Positions 25,446 to 38,510 of a stretch of DNA of 64,000 nucleotides are shown piece by piece (position 1 is the first letter of the stretch; every line of letters begins with the position of its first letter). The notes beneath the pieces are model-generated. The model was given only the letters and a program-made list of their open reading frames with translations, ran no database searches and was not told the origin of the DNA. The position numbers and the translations under genes were made by a program. This DNA is from Paraphaeosphaeria minitans (taxonomy: Eukaryota > Ascomycota > Dothideomycetes > Pleosporales > Didymosphaeriaceae). The stretch spans positions 3,038,001-3,102,000 of the forward strand of contig WJXW01000001.1 of the NCBI GenBank assembly GCA_015832175.1. The letters run 5' to 3'.

Positions 25446-25472
25446 TTCTCTATATTTTTTAGACTAAACGTG
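25446..25472 (+). mobile_element. Element B1, piece 3 (27 bp)
   Basis: TTCTC (TSD of original A2) plus 22 bases that match the reverse complement of B2 near 12,128-12,150, followed by the acgtg TSD of element C. This sliver proves that A2 and C entered the same B1 copy only a few bases apart. Confidence 0.8.
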
Positions 25473-25903
25473 TGTTAGGATCTAAAATCCACATAATAGC
25501 GGGAAGCTGGTTTTGTACCTAGTAGGCGCGTAGTAAGAATCGAGCGGGGATTCAATACCAGCTACGCCTTAAACAAAGAAGTTACGTAACTACTCTACAC
25601 AAAGCGCTTAATTACTCTGTGCTAGAGTATAATATATATAACCGCTCTCTATAGAGCGCTTACCACAGAGCGCTCCCTATAGAGCGGACTTTACTTAATA
25701 TATAGAAACGCGAGAATAAGCTTCTTATACTTATATTTAATCTATTTATTAATCTATTATTTAGATTCTAGTAGACTAAATTATTAACTTATTACACTTT
25801 ATAAGATACTATTATATTAATAAGACCTTCTACCTTCTATAAGTACTCCTGCCTAAGAACTAACCTTAACTCTTTAGGACTAGCTACCCTCTTAGATTTA
25901 ACA
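25473..25903 (+). repeat. C 5' LTR (431 bp)
   Basis: Starts TGTTAGGATCTAAAATCC, ends GATTTAACA. The U3 contains GAGCGGGG and two facing palindromes around 25,641-25,690 (CCGCTCTCTATAGAGCG and its reverse). The last 200 bp are the R-U5 block shared with B1, B2, the solo LTRs and F. Confidence 0.92.
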
Positions 25904-28900
25904 TCTTAAACACCCCTAATATAAGTACTTTACAAACTCCTACCTCTTCTATAGCTTTAGGTGCCGCTAAGATTACTCCTATAAAGGATAGTAGTAAAGT
26001 GTATAAACCTAATCTCTACTTTAGTAAACAATCTTAAACTAACGTCTAGATTATTTAGTTAGACCTCTACTTCTTTAACTTAGATAAACTCCTTAAAGAC
26101 AAAAAGAAGGTTATCTTCGCAGCAATATATATGCGAGGAGATATAAGATTATAGATCTATCCCTACCTTAAAAAGTACCTAGGAATAGACTATAATAACA
26201 ATAATAACAATTACGTAAATAAATACACTAATATAGTTAATATTATTAAGGATTATAACAACTTTAAGAAATACCTTAAATAACTCTTTAAAATCGCTAA
26301 TAAGGACTCTATTACAAAGGCAAAGATTTAGACTATAACTTAAAAACAATTAGTAGCTAAATATATAGCTAAGTTTCGCAGATACGCTATGTAGCTTAAC
26401 TAGGATAATAAATCTCTCTAGAACATGTATAAATAAGGACTTAAATAGAAACTACATAAGAAATTCTTACATAGTAGTGCACAAATTACTAACCTTAAAG
26501 AACTATATAAAGAAACTATTAGAATTAATAGAGAATAGTTCTCGCTGTAATAGAAGCTCTACTAAAACCCTAGGGTAATAAGCTTTAGATAACTAGTAAA
26601 AGTAGTTTATAAGAACCCTATTAGAATTATTTAAAAGTAACAGCTAAGGAACTACTAAAGATACAAACTAATAAAAAATGTCTAGTTTAACTACTTAGGT
26701 AAAAGAAAAAGAGGAAAGATAAGCCCTAAGTAGCCTAATAAACGCGTCTCTAATAGAAGTTAATAACTAATAACTAAGACCTATAAATGCTTTATATATA
26801 GTAAACTAGGCTATATAGCTAGGAACTATAGATTAAAAAATAAAGTCTATTAAACTAAGTTAAATATACTAACTATTAAGGACTAAGAACCTAATAAGGA
26901 ATAGAAAGTTATTATAACACTATTTAGTTACTAACGTGTTACACTAGAGTAAAGTAAGTAATTAGATTTACCTAACTTATAACTATATAAAGATCTAGAA
27001 GATAACTCTAATATATACTATAACACAGAAAACGTAGAAGAGATACTAAGATCTTCTACTCCTTACCTATAAAGTAGGCAGGAAGAAGATAACCCTATGT
27101 CACCTAAGTATAAACTAAATATTTAGGACTATATAGAACCCTACTAGGCACTAAAAGGGATGCAACCCTATAAAAATAAGGAATTAGACTACGTACTAAA
27201 GTACTACCTAGACTACTAAGATCCTACACACTAATTCTATATATAGACGCATTGCGAAGAACTAATATACGTATAATATAAGGCGGAGAAAGAGGAGAAT
27301 AAGAAATAACCTAAAAAGAAACTACGCTATAGATAGATATAGATAGACTACCCTATTATAGCTTATAACGAACACCTCTAGGATAAATAATAAGTAAAAT
27401 ACTTTCCTTACTTTACGCTAAAGGGTAATAAATACTATAATATACTTATTAATAGAGACTGTATACAACTATACTAGTATACGTGTCTAAACTAAGACTA
27501 CAAATACTACTACATAGCTAAATACTTAGACGGCTTTACAAAATACCCTATATAAAAAGTAATAATAGAGCTACTAATTTAACTAGTACACAGGAACAGT
27601 AAAGACTATAAGAGGAAAAATAGAAAAACATCCTTATAGGAAGAAAAAGAAGAAGATAATCTATATAAGCTATGTACTTAAGAATAATAATAGAAGCGGA
27701 TACTTAGTAACGTATACTAGGCACTAGAACTTAACTACAACCTATATAAACAGATGTCTTTTTTAGGCCTAAACTTAGATAAGAAAACGCCTTTATTAAA
27801 TTAAATACTATAGTAAGCATAGTATTAGTTAAGCTACTAGTACAGCTTAAAGAAATATAGGCTTAAGCTCTTATAGACTTAGGAGTAGAAAGGAACTTTA
27901 TATCTTATTAGATAGTAAGATAAGTAGAACTTATAATATTAGAGAAAAAAGTACCCTACATTATCTATATTACAAATAGATCCCTAATGCCTAAGATACC
28001 TTAAATATACTAAGAGGTCACTACCACAATAACAGTCTAAGAACATAGAGAGGAACTTACCTTAGATATCTTACTAGGATCTAAGCATAAGTTAGTCTTA
28101 GGATTACCTTAGTTAATAATATACAACCCGCAGATTAACTAGGGTATAAAGAAAATATTATTTAAACGCTATAATTATATATTATAAGTAAAGCCTACGT
28201 ATTAACTAAAAATAATAGTAGATAAGGGAGTTATTAACAACATAATACTGCGATAAATAGTTAAAAAATAGAAGCACACCTTAGTAGACGCTAGCAGGAA
28301 CTACTAGGTTAAAAAGCGTAAGAAGGAGAATAATAGCACACCCCTCACCTTACTAAGAGAGTATAGGAAATAGACATATATATTTACAGAAAAGGAAGGA
28401 AAAGCAAACCTACCTAAACATTAACTCTAGCATCTTACAATAGACCTAGAAGAAAGGAAGACGCCACCCTTTAGACTATTATATAGTAAGATAGAAAAAG
28501 AACTCCTTAAAAAACGTAATTTTATTAAAACAAACCTTAAGAAAGGATATATATAACTATTAAAGTCACTAGCAGTAAGCCCTTTTATATTTATTAAAAA
28601 AAAGGATAGATTAGACAGACTATACGTTAACTACTAATAACTTAACAACATAATAATAAAAAACTAATATCTACTACTAAATATTATAGAGTTACAAGAT
28701 TAACTATCTTAAGCTAAGATATTTATAATAATAGATCTAAGAGACAGTTACTACTTTATACAAATTAAGAAAGATAAAGAATAGAAAACAGCGTTTTAAT
28801 CACGCTATTAACTATTTCAATATAAGATTATGCCTTTTAGACTTATAAACGCACTGGCAGCTTTTATAGCACTTATTAACAACGTACTCTATAAATATCT

Positions 28901-29716
28901 AGACATATTTATTATCGCATATATAGACAATATTCTTGTCTTTTCTAAAAACAAATCAGACTATATTAAGTATGTACAGACAGTACTAGAAGCACTAGAC
29001 AAAGCATACCTTTACATTAAACTTAAGAAATACAAGTTTAACGTTAAATAACTTAAATTCCTAGGACATATTATTACTATAGAAGGAATTAAGATAGCGC
29101 TAAGTAAAGTTAAATATATTAAGAACTAGCTAATACTAAAAATAGCTAAGAACATCTAAGAAGTCTTAAAATTCTATAGATTTAACTAATAATTTATTTA
29201 AAATTACATAAAGGTCACAATACCTTTAACAAATCTTACAAAAAAGGACGTACCCTTTAAATAAACAAATAAGTGTAGAATATTATTCTAACTCCTTAAG
29301 ATAGCATATATTATAGAATCTATCCTTATTTATTTTAGGAGCGATAAACTATTACACTTTAAAATAGACACTAGCAATCTTACGCTAGGCGCCTACGCTG
29401 AATAAGAATATAATAGCAAATAGCACTTAATTACCTACTACTTATGTAAATTCAATAACGCTAAAACGCGATATAATATATATAATAAAGAACTCTACGC
29501 TATTATTAAAGCCTTAAAGCACTAGAGAATTTACGCGCTTAGTTACTTAACACTAGAAATCTACATAGATTATAAAAACCTTCTAAGGTTCACAACGACA
29601 AAAGAACTTACGCTATAACAATAAAGATAGTTATAAACTATAGGGCAGTATAAGTTTAAAATTATCTATATAGCTAGGAAAGAAAATAGTAGAGTAGACG
29701 CTCTTAGCTAATAAAG
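25904..29716 (+). pseudogene. C gag, protease, reverse transcriptase, RNase H (first part of pol)
   Basis: Gag starts at about 25,904 and reads ALGAAKITPIKDSS, then a VIFAAIYMRGD-type capsid stretch. Its knuckle near 26,780 is KCFIYSKLGYIARNYR: the C-x2-C-x4-H-x4-C spacing is kept, but Cys and His have become Tyr. A protease stretch (ALIDLGVERNFIS) lies near 27,870. The reverse transcriptase includes KKDRLDRLYVNY near 28,600 and a 73-codon open stretch at 28,830-29,051 with AYIDNILVFS, that is YxDN for the catalytic YxDD. The RNase H covers about 29,250-29,700 (FKIDTSNLTLGAYA) and ends ENSRVDALS, where D is inserted. The frame is otherwise broken by RIP-type stops. Confidence 0.85.
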
Positions 29717-29911
29717 TGTTGTGGTAAAAAGGGCTCGAACTATTATAGGATATTCAGGAGCAGAGTTGTAAAGAATACAAAGAGCTAATTATAGGAAAGG
29801 ATGCTAAAAGGGCAGACTATATACAAAAGAAACGAGCCTCTTAGCAAGAATCCCGTGATCTAAATTAGTGGATCTAGAAAGAATCACAGAAGTAAGTGTT
29901 TTACTTTAACA
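29717..29911 (-). repeat. D 3' LTR (195 bp)
   Basis: TGTTGTGGTAAAAAGG to TTACTTTAACA. It differs from the right LTR mainly by C/T and G/A changes. The internal side reads CCTAGGGGGTG on the minus strand, a short purine tract. Confidence 0.9.
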
Positions 29912-31800
29912 CACCCCCTAGGTGATCGCTCAAAGCAGATTACCCATTCTAAGAAGTAATCTATAATTGTCTAAATCCTTCCCAAAGATCTTTAAAAAAC
30001 CGTCTAAAGGCTGTTTAAAAATTAAAAAACTATTAAGAATTGTTCTTCTAAATCTTCTTATCTTAAGAACAGCAATTCTATCACCCCCTATTTATTGTAA
30101 TAGCAAAACAATCGCTGTTTATCTTTTAAATTACAAATCCTATCGTGAATCGTGTCTAGAATCTCTTCTTCTAGTGGGTTAGGAGCTTATAAGCATGGCA
30201 TAAAGGCCTAGAGCGTAAACGCTTTTATTCTGCTGCTCTTTTTACTCACTTCCTATTAACTATAAGGTAATTTCCCCACTCTTACTAGCTAGTAAGTATA
30301 ATAGGCAGGCGCGTTTTAATTAGGAAGGAGTAGTAGTAAGAGAAATAAGTAGTAAGGAAGGAGCGTATTTGGCGCTTAATAATTAGATAGGCGGTAGAGT
30401 ATATAAGCCCTTTACTAGCGCTTAATTTTCTCTCTTTAATTCTTTACTTTTAACACTTTAATCTCCTATCTAATTTAAGCCTACTAGTTTAAGCCTTTAA
30501 ATCCTACTACCTTATAGTAAGTTCTCTTTTTCTAATTATTGCCTTACGCTCTTTCTATTATTTAGAGCTTTACTAACTCTTTTAGATATCTAATAACTTA
30601 GCTAAAGCACACGTAGTAAAGGCTACAAAAGCTACTAAATAAAGCTCCTAATCCTCCTAATAAGATTCTCCTACTCTACTAGCTTCTCCTGCCCTAGCTC
30701 TAGGCCCTTAGCGATTGCTTAGTGCTCTTAGATAAGTAAGCTACTTAGGCTACTTAAAGGGAGCTCTAGTAAGAAAGAGTAATAGGTGCTACTATAATAA
30801 CGCTTTAAGCTTAGGTAGGCGCTGCTATACCTACTTTACCTACTCTTACACTACTATATATAGGGTTATTTTATCACTTTAGCTAATTCTACTAATTATT
30901 TCTATAGCTAGCTATATATTTAGACTCTAGCTATAGATTTTATCTACTATTAACTATTAGAAGGTGCTAATGTAAGCTTTTATTTTAAAATTCTTTCTAG
31001 GTTTAGCTAATACTTTCCGTAGGAGAGGCTAATCACTAAGCTACATAAAAAGGTTAAAGTGGCCTTATAAGGTTCTCTTCCTACTAGTAGTTAGAAAGAG
31101 TAAGCTTAGTACATAGCTACTATTCTACTTCCTCCCTCCTAGCTAATTCTTAGTAGAGGATAAGGTAATTGCCCTCCTGCCCTACCTATTAAGGAGTAGC
31201 GTGGTCGCAGCTAATACCCTAATTAAAATAGCTAGATAAGCAGCCTATTAGCTCTAAAGTAGAGTAAAGGCTAGGTAAGTACTTCTTCTCTTACTAATTA
31301 AAAGAGGGGAGGCTAGGGTAAGCTATTACCTACTGCTAATTAAAGGAGAGGTAGAGGAGGTGAATAGGGTGAGAAATTACCTACTATAGAGAGGAGGAGA
31401 GGAGGAGGATAGGGAGAATCTCCTACTACTAATTATAGAGGAGATTCTCGCACTCCTATAATTAAGTAGAGGAGGAAGAGAGTCTATATACTTATAGATA
31501 AGCTCTTTAATCTCTTTTTCCTCTAATTCCTATTCTCCCTCTAATCTTTTCTTTCTTTTTTTTTTCTTTTCTTATTTCCTAGCTCTAAATTAATAATTCT
31601 AGGTAGTTAACAGATTATTTCTCTACTTACCTACTCTTATTCTGTAATTATTGTACTTATATCTTACAGATTTAATAGCCTTTTAAATCTATTAAACTAC
31701 TAATAAGTAAGAGCCTTTGTAAGGCTATCTACTGGCATTTTACTAGTTAGAAGATATTCTACTTAAAATAATCCTTTCGCATGCTCTTACTGTAACTACA
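29912..31800. other. D 3' non-coding region, with a possible opposite-strand frame
   Basis: About 1.9 kb between RNase H and the 3' LTR on the minus strand. The first 270 bases are less depleted in CA/TG than their surroundings and give a 71-codon chance frame at 29,967. From about 30,585 to 31,490 one plus-strand frame can be followed for roughly 300 codons with only TAA/TAG interruptions. It has a Ser/Ala/Pro-rich start (SPTLLASPALALGP), then RCYYN and GRRCYTY, then Leu/Arg-rich sequence. RIP removes TG and so makes TGA rare in all frames, hence this is weak evidence for a gene. A pyrimidine-rich run lies at about 31,540-31,575. Confidence 0.35.
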
Positions 31801-31839
31801 TGTTCTAAATATCTATATGGCGTAGTTAAGTAGTAATTC

Positions 31840-34800
31840 TTTTGTTCTTTCTAATTACTAAACGAATAGTTTAAAGATTGTTACAATAGACCTTCTATAA
31901 AAGTCCTAGATCTAGAGTAAGCTTAGTGAAGAATCTCTTAATTACTATAGCTTCTTTACTTATATGTTTAAGCGCTAGAAGCTCTACTTTTATTATTAAA
32001 GTGGTGATTATGTTCTATTAAGCTACTTTCTATAGGATAGCTCCTCTAAACAATAGGATAATATATCTATAGGAAGATCGCTGTGATATTAGATTATTAG
32101 CAAATAAGGCATCTCTATATATTAGCAGATTAGGTTTATTATAGCCACTAAAGACTATAGCCTACTATCTAGTTTAAAAGAGGTAAAAGATCACATAATT
32201 AATGGCAGCAAAGTGTTCTTTACTTAGATTTGTTAGAAAGTGTAATAGCTTTAACACTACAAAGGCTATATCTAGGCGTAGTATAATTGCTGTGTAGAGA
32301 GCTGATCCCACCTCTTCTTAAAAGAGTTTTATTTGTTAAGGAGTGGCTTCTCTTGTGCTTAGAACAAGATCTTCTGCTAATAGAGGTGTGGGAGGGAAGC
32401 TCCTAGAGTTTAAAAGATTGAACTTTTTTATAATCTTATTAATGTAGGTATTATAGACTAGAGAAATTAATCTTACTTCTCTGTCCCTAATTACTTAAAT
32501 ACCTAGGAACTACTCTACTAGTCCTTTTAATTTAATCTTATATTTATTCGCGATCTTTTTCTAAAAATCTAGGGCTTTTTTCTCTTTACTCTTGTGATAG
32601 AGAAGAAGAATGTTATTAATATAAAATAGAATAATAATACTTTAATTACTGTTAAAGAAAAGGCATAGCTCTTCTAGCGAAGCTAAGAGTCCATAAGATC
32701 GCAGTAATCCTATAAATTTCTTATACTAAAGAAGTGGTGAATCTCTTAAGCTATATAAAGCTTAATTTAATCTTACACACTTTCCTAGCTTTTTAAAACT
32801 ATTAGGTAATTTATAAGTTACTAGATTGGCAGCTGTAATAAGAGTATTTAGAAACGCTCCTACTATATTAAATTATAAGATTTCTAGATTAAATTCTGCT
32901 GCTAGAGCTACAGCTAATTAAAAAGATCTTACTGCTAGGGTAGTAGTATAGGTAGAGTAGAGAGTATTCTTTTTCTAAAGATCTCCTTTTATAACGATTT
33001 AAGCTTTACACTTTTTAAAGTATCTATTTTAATTAAACTTATAGGTAAAGACCTACTTTAAAGGGAGCGATCGCTCTAATACCTCTAATTGTTTAATCTC
33101 TGTCTAGGTACTTTTATCTTATAAAGTTGAGATTTCCTTGCAAGCGGCAAGGAGGAATAGCTTCCTATATAGATAATTATAAAGGTGTTTCTATAGGGTT
33201 AGCTCTAGTGTAAGCTTGTCTCTATAAGTCTGAGCTGTATAAGACGCTCTAGGCGCCTTTCTAAGTATAGAAGTAAATACTATTACATTTAGTGTAATAT
33301 ATTCTTCTTACTTAGACTAGGCCTTTATTACTCCTAGTATAAACGTGTGCTCTAATATTACATTAAGATTACTTTAAAAATAATTAGCAATTAGTATATA
33401 AGCACCTAGCTTCTACCTACCCCCTAGCTAATTGTCCTAATTATTTTGCTTTCTTAATCTTTGTAATAGTAGGTAGCAATTTATTAGTTAGTTAATTTCT
33501 AGTGCTTTACTATAATTTCGCCTACTTATTCTACTTGCCTCTAGATAGATCTACCTTCGCCTTTAGCGCGCTAGTGGGTTATCTGCTTTATCTAGTGTAA
33601 TTAAGTTATCTGCGCTAGGTTAATTAGTAACCTAATTAGTTTCTACTAATAAATAGGGTATTAAATTCCTAGATTCTGGCGGGCCAGCTCTCCTAGTAGT
33701 ATTCTAGTGGCTGCCAGATATCTCCTAATTGCTTAACAGATTACCCCTAAGATCACCTGGCTCTAGTATCTAATTAGGGGTTATAAGTCCTGTACTTCCT
33801 TTCCCACTTAAGCGAATTCTTAGCTGCTAGCTAGCTAAGCCTACAGCTTGCTTAGTAGTAGGTACCTTAGGTTCCTAATTACTTAGCTAGCCTACTTTGC
33901 TTTTAATTACCTAAGGGTCACCTATAGGTCTAGTAGCAGTTCTTGTATACTTATTTATTTTAGGAAGAATGTTAAGCGTGTCTTTATACGTTTCTTTTAG
34001 ATTATTTAGCTTTTTTTCTTAGAGGCTTTCTACTATTTTTAACACTTCTATCTTTAGAATAGATTATTCCTCTAATCCTTTATAGAACAAGGACTTATTA
34101 AACCTTACGTTTTGTGTGGTGATTACCTAATTAAGCTAGGGAATCTATATTTAGTAGATATTAGAAGCTTTATAGCCTACTAGGTATCTAATATAGCCTC
34201 TAGGATTCACTTTAAATCCTCTTCTATCTCGCCTAGCTGCACGCTCCTAATCTAAAGGGTAAGCTTAGTAGCTATAGGCGTAGACAGCACTCTAGTTTAA
34301 ATAAAGATTAGCTGTCCTATATTATGTTTTTGCTAGTTTGAAATAACAAAAATATTATCTAAACTAAGCATCTAACGTTTTATTAGGTGATTAATAGCCT
34401 AATACTAGGCTAGGAATTATTCCTTAGAGCTAGTATGCCGCTTATATAATCTTAGGCCAGAGATTTAATAGTAGATTTACGCTTATTCGCATTTTAATTA
34501 CTTTTATTATAAGCTCCTAGCCTACTTTTTCTGCAGCGCTATTAGGCTTATGCGTATAGGGCGGTAGTCTACTAATTATTATCCTTTCCTAATTAGCCCA
34601 AAATTTGTACTAGGATTTCCCTCTTTATAGAAGTGTTGCTGTATTATTATCCTAGTGGATTTTTGTGATTTAAAGCTCGTATTTTGTATTAATAAGAGCT
34701 AAGAAATCCTACTACACTTTTATTATCTTAGAAAGCGTCTTTGTTCTAAGATTAAAAATATAAGGTTTCTTACTAAAATCTTCTTTAATTAGCAAAACCT
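31840..34800 (-). pseudogene. D integrase, reverse transcriptase, RNase H (Copia pol)
   Basis: Same coding stretch as 1-2,766. On the minus strand from 34,800: integrase core and its C-terminal region with RDRRGFKVNPRG and YLVGYKASNIY near 34,150-34,220, the reverse transcriptase with FNVVGAFLN near 32,850 and the YINNI catalytic box near 32,600, then RNase H with DASFAN near 32,100. The palm, box and RNase H motifs are typical of Ty1/Copia. TAG/TAA stops occur throughout. Confidence 0.82.
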
Positions 34801-36700
34801 AGTTTTCTCTATTTTAAGTAGTAGGCATATTGAATAGATCTTAGGATAATAAGTGAAATAGCCTAGGTAATTATTCTCTAGGTCTTCTAGAAATTACCTA
34901 GGTTGCGTGTGTAGTAGCATAGTGCTTACAATCCTTTCTTAATATTCTAGTAATCTTTACACCTTAGGCTGCAGTTACTAGAGCTTATAGGGCTCTACTT
35001 TCTGCATGCCCTGCTTAAAGGTGCTAGAGGTCCTTAGAATCTAATCTCTTAATATTAACCTAGGATAATTCTTTAGTAGTTACACTTATAATAATTAGAT
35101 GAGAGCAGATTAGCTTATATTATAAGAAAGTAAAGTTATACTTGTATCTTAGGTCTACTAAGACAACGCTTTATTCTAGGCTTCTAATTCTAAGAGTGTA
35201 ATCTAAACTAAAGTACTAAATCTTTGCTTTCTTTAAAAGAGCTTCTAATACAATATTTATATAAAAGCCTTCTACTACTCTTACTCTTTAGAGCAGTAGA
35301 TCTTCTATAAATCTCCTATTTTTCCTATGTAAAGCGTTCTTAATTAGTCTATTACTAATTTCTAAGATTAGGAGGCTTTGTGTACCTGCCTCCACACTCT
35401 TGTTTAATAATTAAAACGTCCTAGGAATAAGTCTTTTGCGATTGTTAACTAGGTGAACTGCTGTAGCACTGTCTAGTATTGTATATTCTAATAGAGGATG
35501 AGCGTTAGAATATAGAGTAGAGTAGACACCTAATGCTCTATTATCTGTAGGCAGATTGAATAGGTTTAGTAGAGCAGCAGTAATACTACTAGGATACTTA
35601 ATAGTCTTAGTAGAGGATTGTTTCTTGTTCTATCCTGCCTTTGTGATCGCATTACAATGGTTTAACCACTTAGGCTACTTAAGTTAATTAAGAATCTCTA
35701 ATTTTTCTTTATTAGTAAGATTAAATAATAATATTCTATCCTAGGGTGATCTAGCTATCGCGGTTTAAAGTCTTTGGCACTCTATTAGTTTTCACCTATA
35801 AGTATAGGGCTTATAGGGACAGTTTAGTTGTTTCTTTGTCTAATTAGACAAACTAGAACTATTAGAGTTAGTAAATTGTCTTAATAATCCATTAAAAGTG
35901 GCGAATACCCTACTTGTTTTATTAGAACTAGATTAGATTAAATACTCCTAGACAAGCGCTAAAAATACCTTTCTTAGATTGTCTAGCGTGATCTAATTCT
36001 GTCCTAGCGTCTTATCCTAGATTAGCTATTAGTTTATTAATTAGGCCTAATCTAGTGCTATACGCGCGGTAATTGCATCTAGGAAATCTTAAGTAGTAAG
36101 CAGTCCGCTGATTTCACTAATTAAGTAGGTCTTTACTTTTTAATAGAGGAGCTGCCACTCTTTAAACTAGGTCTTAGGACTTTATTTTACCTACTTAGCC
36201 TTCTTAAGATAAGCGCGGTATAAAGCTTAAACATTATTTTGTGTAGCTCCTTTATTTAGTGCAAGATCTTCCTTTAAGAGTTAAATTAGGGACTAAAGCG
36301 TAGTTTAGCGTGTATTAACTAGAGTAATTATGGCAGGAGTAAGCAGATTAGGTAATACTATAGCGTTTACCTAAGTCTAGAGATTCTATATCTTAGTATA
36401 GTCTACTTACTAGTCTAAAACTGCTGCTCTATATTCTACTATTTGTAAAGGAAAGCTCTCCTTATCTATTTTATACTTAGTAAGCTCTGCTTTGTATAAT
36501 TAAATACTTGCTACAGAGGCTGTATCTGCAATTAGTAATAGTTTCTGTAGGAGCGGAGGTTATTCTAGCTTTACGTAATTAATTACGAGAGCGTTAATCG
36601 CCTCTAGGTTAATTTAGTTCTAGATTCTTTTTAAGTTTGCTTAGAATTAAAACTAGATAAACTAGTAGGGCTAACTAGCGCAATTAACAAGCTATACTTC
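34800..36700 (-). pseudogene. D gag and integrase zinc region
   Basis: Minus-strand frame from about 36,660, matching D-2 at 19,990-22,340. The downstream end near 35,070-34,880 gives the pre-integrase region: HL.VGHIGSR followed by ALVTAA.GVKITRILRK and CEHYAT, the H-x4-H...C-x2-C arrangement of Copia integrases. The upstream gag part is not informative beyond its position and colinearity with D-2. Confidence 0.72.
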
Positions 36701-36841
36701 TACTATTTTAACAATTTTTGTAATTAGAAATAGGGGGGGTTGTATCGTAGAGAGGTTCTAAATAGAGTATTATATAATAATTTAAGTGTTACTAAGTAGG
36801 CAGGGAGAATCGTCCTACGTTCTAAGCGCTGGGCTTATAAC

Positions 36842-37036
36842 TGTTATAGTAAAAAGGGCTCGAACTATTATAGGATATTTAGGAGCAGAGTTGTAAAGAA
36901 TATAAAGAGCTAATTGTAGGAAAGGATGCTAAAAGGGCAGACTATATACAAAAGAAACGAGCCTCTTGGTAAGAATCCTGTGATCTGAATTAGTGGATCT
37001 AGAAAGAATCACGGAAGTGAGTGTTTTACTTTAACA
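36842..37036 (-). repeat. D 5' LTR (195 bp)
   Basis: TGTTATAGTAAAAAGG to TTACTTTAACA, partner of 29,717-29,911. It keeps some G-rich codons that are mutated in its partner. Confidence 0.9.
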
Positions 37037-38510
37037 TCAAGTAATCTAGTAGAAGAAAAGGTAAAAACTTTCTTTATAATCCTTTGTAAAGCTAAAGATA
37101 GATCTCTAGAACTAATAGCAGAACTAAATTAACTTTTAGTAATTAACTAAGAAGTTCTAGAACATCTATAGACTAAGATTATTCAATAATACCACAATAA
37201 CCCTATGTACGGACACCTAGGTATTACAAAAACAATAGAACTTATCTAGAGGAATTACACCTTTAAAGGAATTAAGGAAGCTGTAATAACTTACATCTAT
37301 AAATATGTAGAATACTAGAGAAATAAACACAGTATATATCTTAAATATAGAGAAATGTAAGCAATTAGAATACTAACAGCACTATAGGAAGATATTACTA
37401 TAAACTTTGTTATAGAAATTCTAAACTCTAAGGATCTAATAATAGGAATTAAATACAATAGTATACTAGTAATAGTCTACTAACTAACTAAGTATGTTAA
37501 GCTCATTCTATGTCTTAAAAAAATAATAGTAAAAGAACTCGCTTTTCTTATCCTAGACTAACTAATTAGACACTACAGAATCCTAAAAATAATTATTAGT
37601 AATAGAGACAAGCTCTTTACGTTAAATTATTAGATAACGCTTATAGCACTACTTAGAACAAAAAGAAAGCTATTAACAGCTTACTATCTATAAATAGATA
37701 GACAGACAGAACGTACGAACCAAACTATAGAAACGTACCTACGCATCTACTATAATAGTTAGAAGAATAACTAGGTTTTATTATTACCTATAGCATAGTT
37801 AGCCTATAATAACAAAGTATTAGTAGCATTAGGACATATACTGTTCTATATAAACTATAGAAGACACCTATATCTCTTTAACTAATAATTTCCTACGACA
37901 ATTAAAGCAAAAGAAGCTATAGATATAGTAGAAAATATAAAGAAAATACACTAATAACTCTAAGAAAATCTTAAGAAAGCTTAGCAGTAATTAATTTTAT
38001 ACTAAAATTAAAAATAAAAAATAGCACCTTAGCTAAAAAAGGGGGATAAAGCATATTTATTTACAAAGAACCTTTAAACTTAGAAGAAAAAACATAAGAA
38101 ACTAAATTATATTAAAGTTAGACTATTTTACATTTCTAAGCAAATATCACTAGTAAACTATAAATTAGAACTACCACTAGATGTAAAGATATACCTAGTA
38201 TTCCACGTATCACTACTAGAACTAGCAGACCCTAATACACTAGTTAAAACCACCTTCTACCACCAGACTAAGGAAGAAAATAAATTTAAGGTTAAAAGAA
38301 TTCTAGAATATAATTAGTATAGCAACATATACCTTATTAAATAGAAAGGTTACCCACATAGCGAAAACACCTAGGAACTAAAAAATAATCTAGGAAACTA
38401 TTAGCAAAAGATTAAAGAATTCTATCAGAAACATAAATATACCTAGAAGGATTACAGTACTAACGCTATAGTATCTACTATGTTAAGTATTAACCACATC
38501 GCTATAGAGT
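37037..38510 (+). pseudogene. C integrase and chromodomain (second part of pol)
   Basis: Continues the C pol after element D. It contains QYHNNPMYGHLGITKT (zinc-binding H), a core around IAL.EDITINFVIEI, DKLFTLNY, then a stretch with RQTERTNQTIETYLR near 37,700, GDKAYLF near 38,045, VFHVSLLELADP near 38,200, and a chromodomain near 38,290-38,430 with KVKRILEYN and KGYPHSENT.EL. The frame ends at a TAA near 38,510. This last 60 bases overlaps the 3' end of the opposite-strand frame described next. RIP-type stops interrupt the frame but its length and order are intact. Confidence 0.85.

Larger units (their letters stand above)
29717..37036 (-). mobile_element. Element D, complete Ty1/Copia retrotransposon inside C
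   Basis: LTRs 29,717-29,911 and 36,842-37,036 (195 bp each), minus-strand coding. Flanks are taaag (29,712-29,716) and tcaag (37,037-37,041), a 5-bp TSD with one mismatch; joining them restores the C/B pol sequence AGCTAATAAAGTAATCTAG seen uninterrupted in B2. Order on the minus strand: gag, integrase, reverse transcriptase, RNase H, a long 3' region, LTR. Length 7.3 kb. Confidence 0.9.

Noticed and set aside
29967..30182. 71-codon plus-strand frame in the 3' region of D
   Set aside because: No motif, Ile/Leu/Lys composition as expected from AT-rich DNA, and no second copy to test it.
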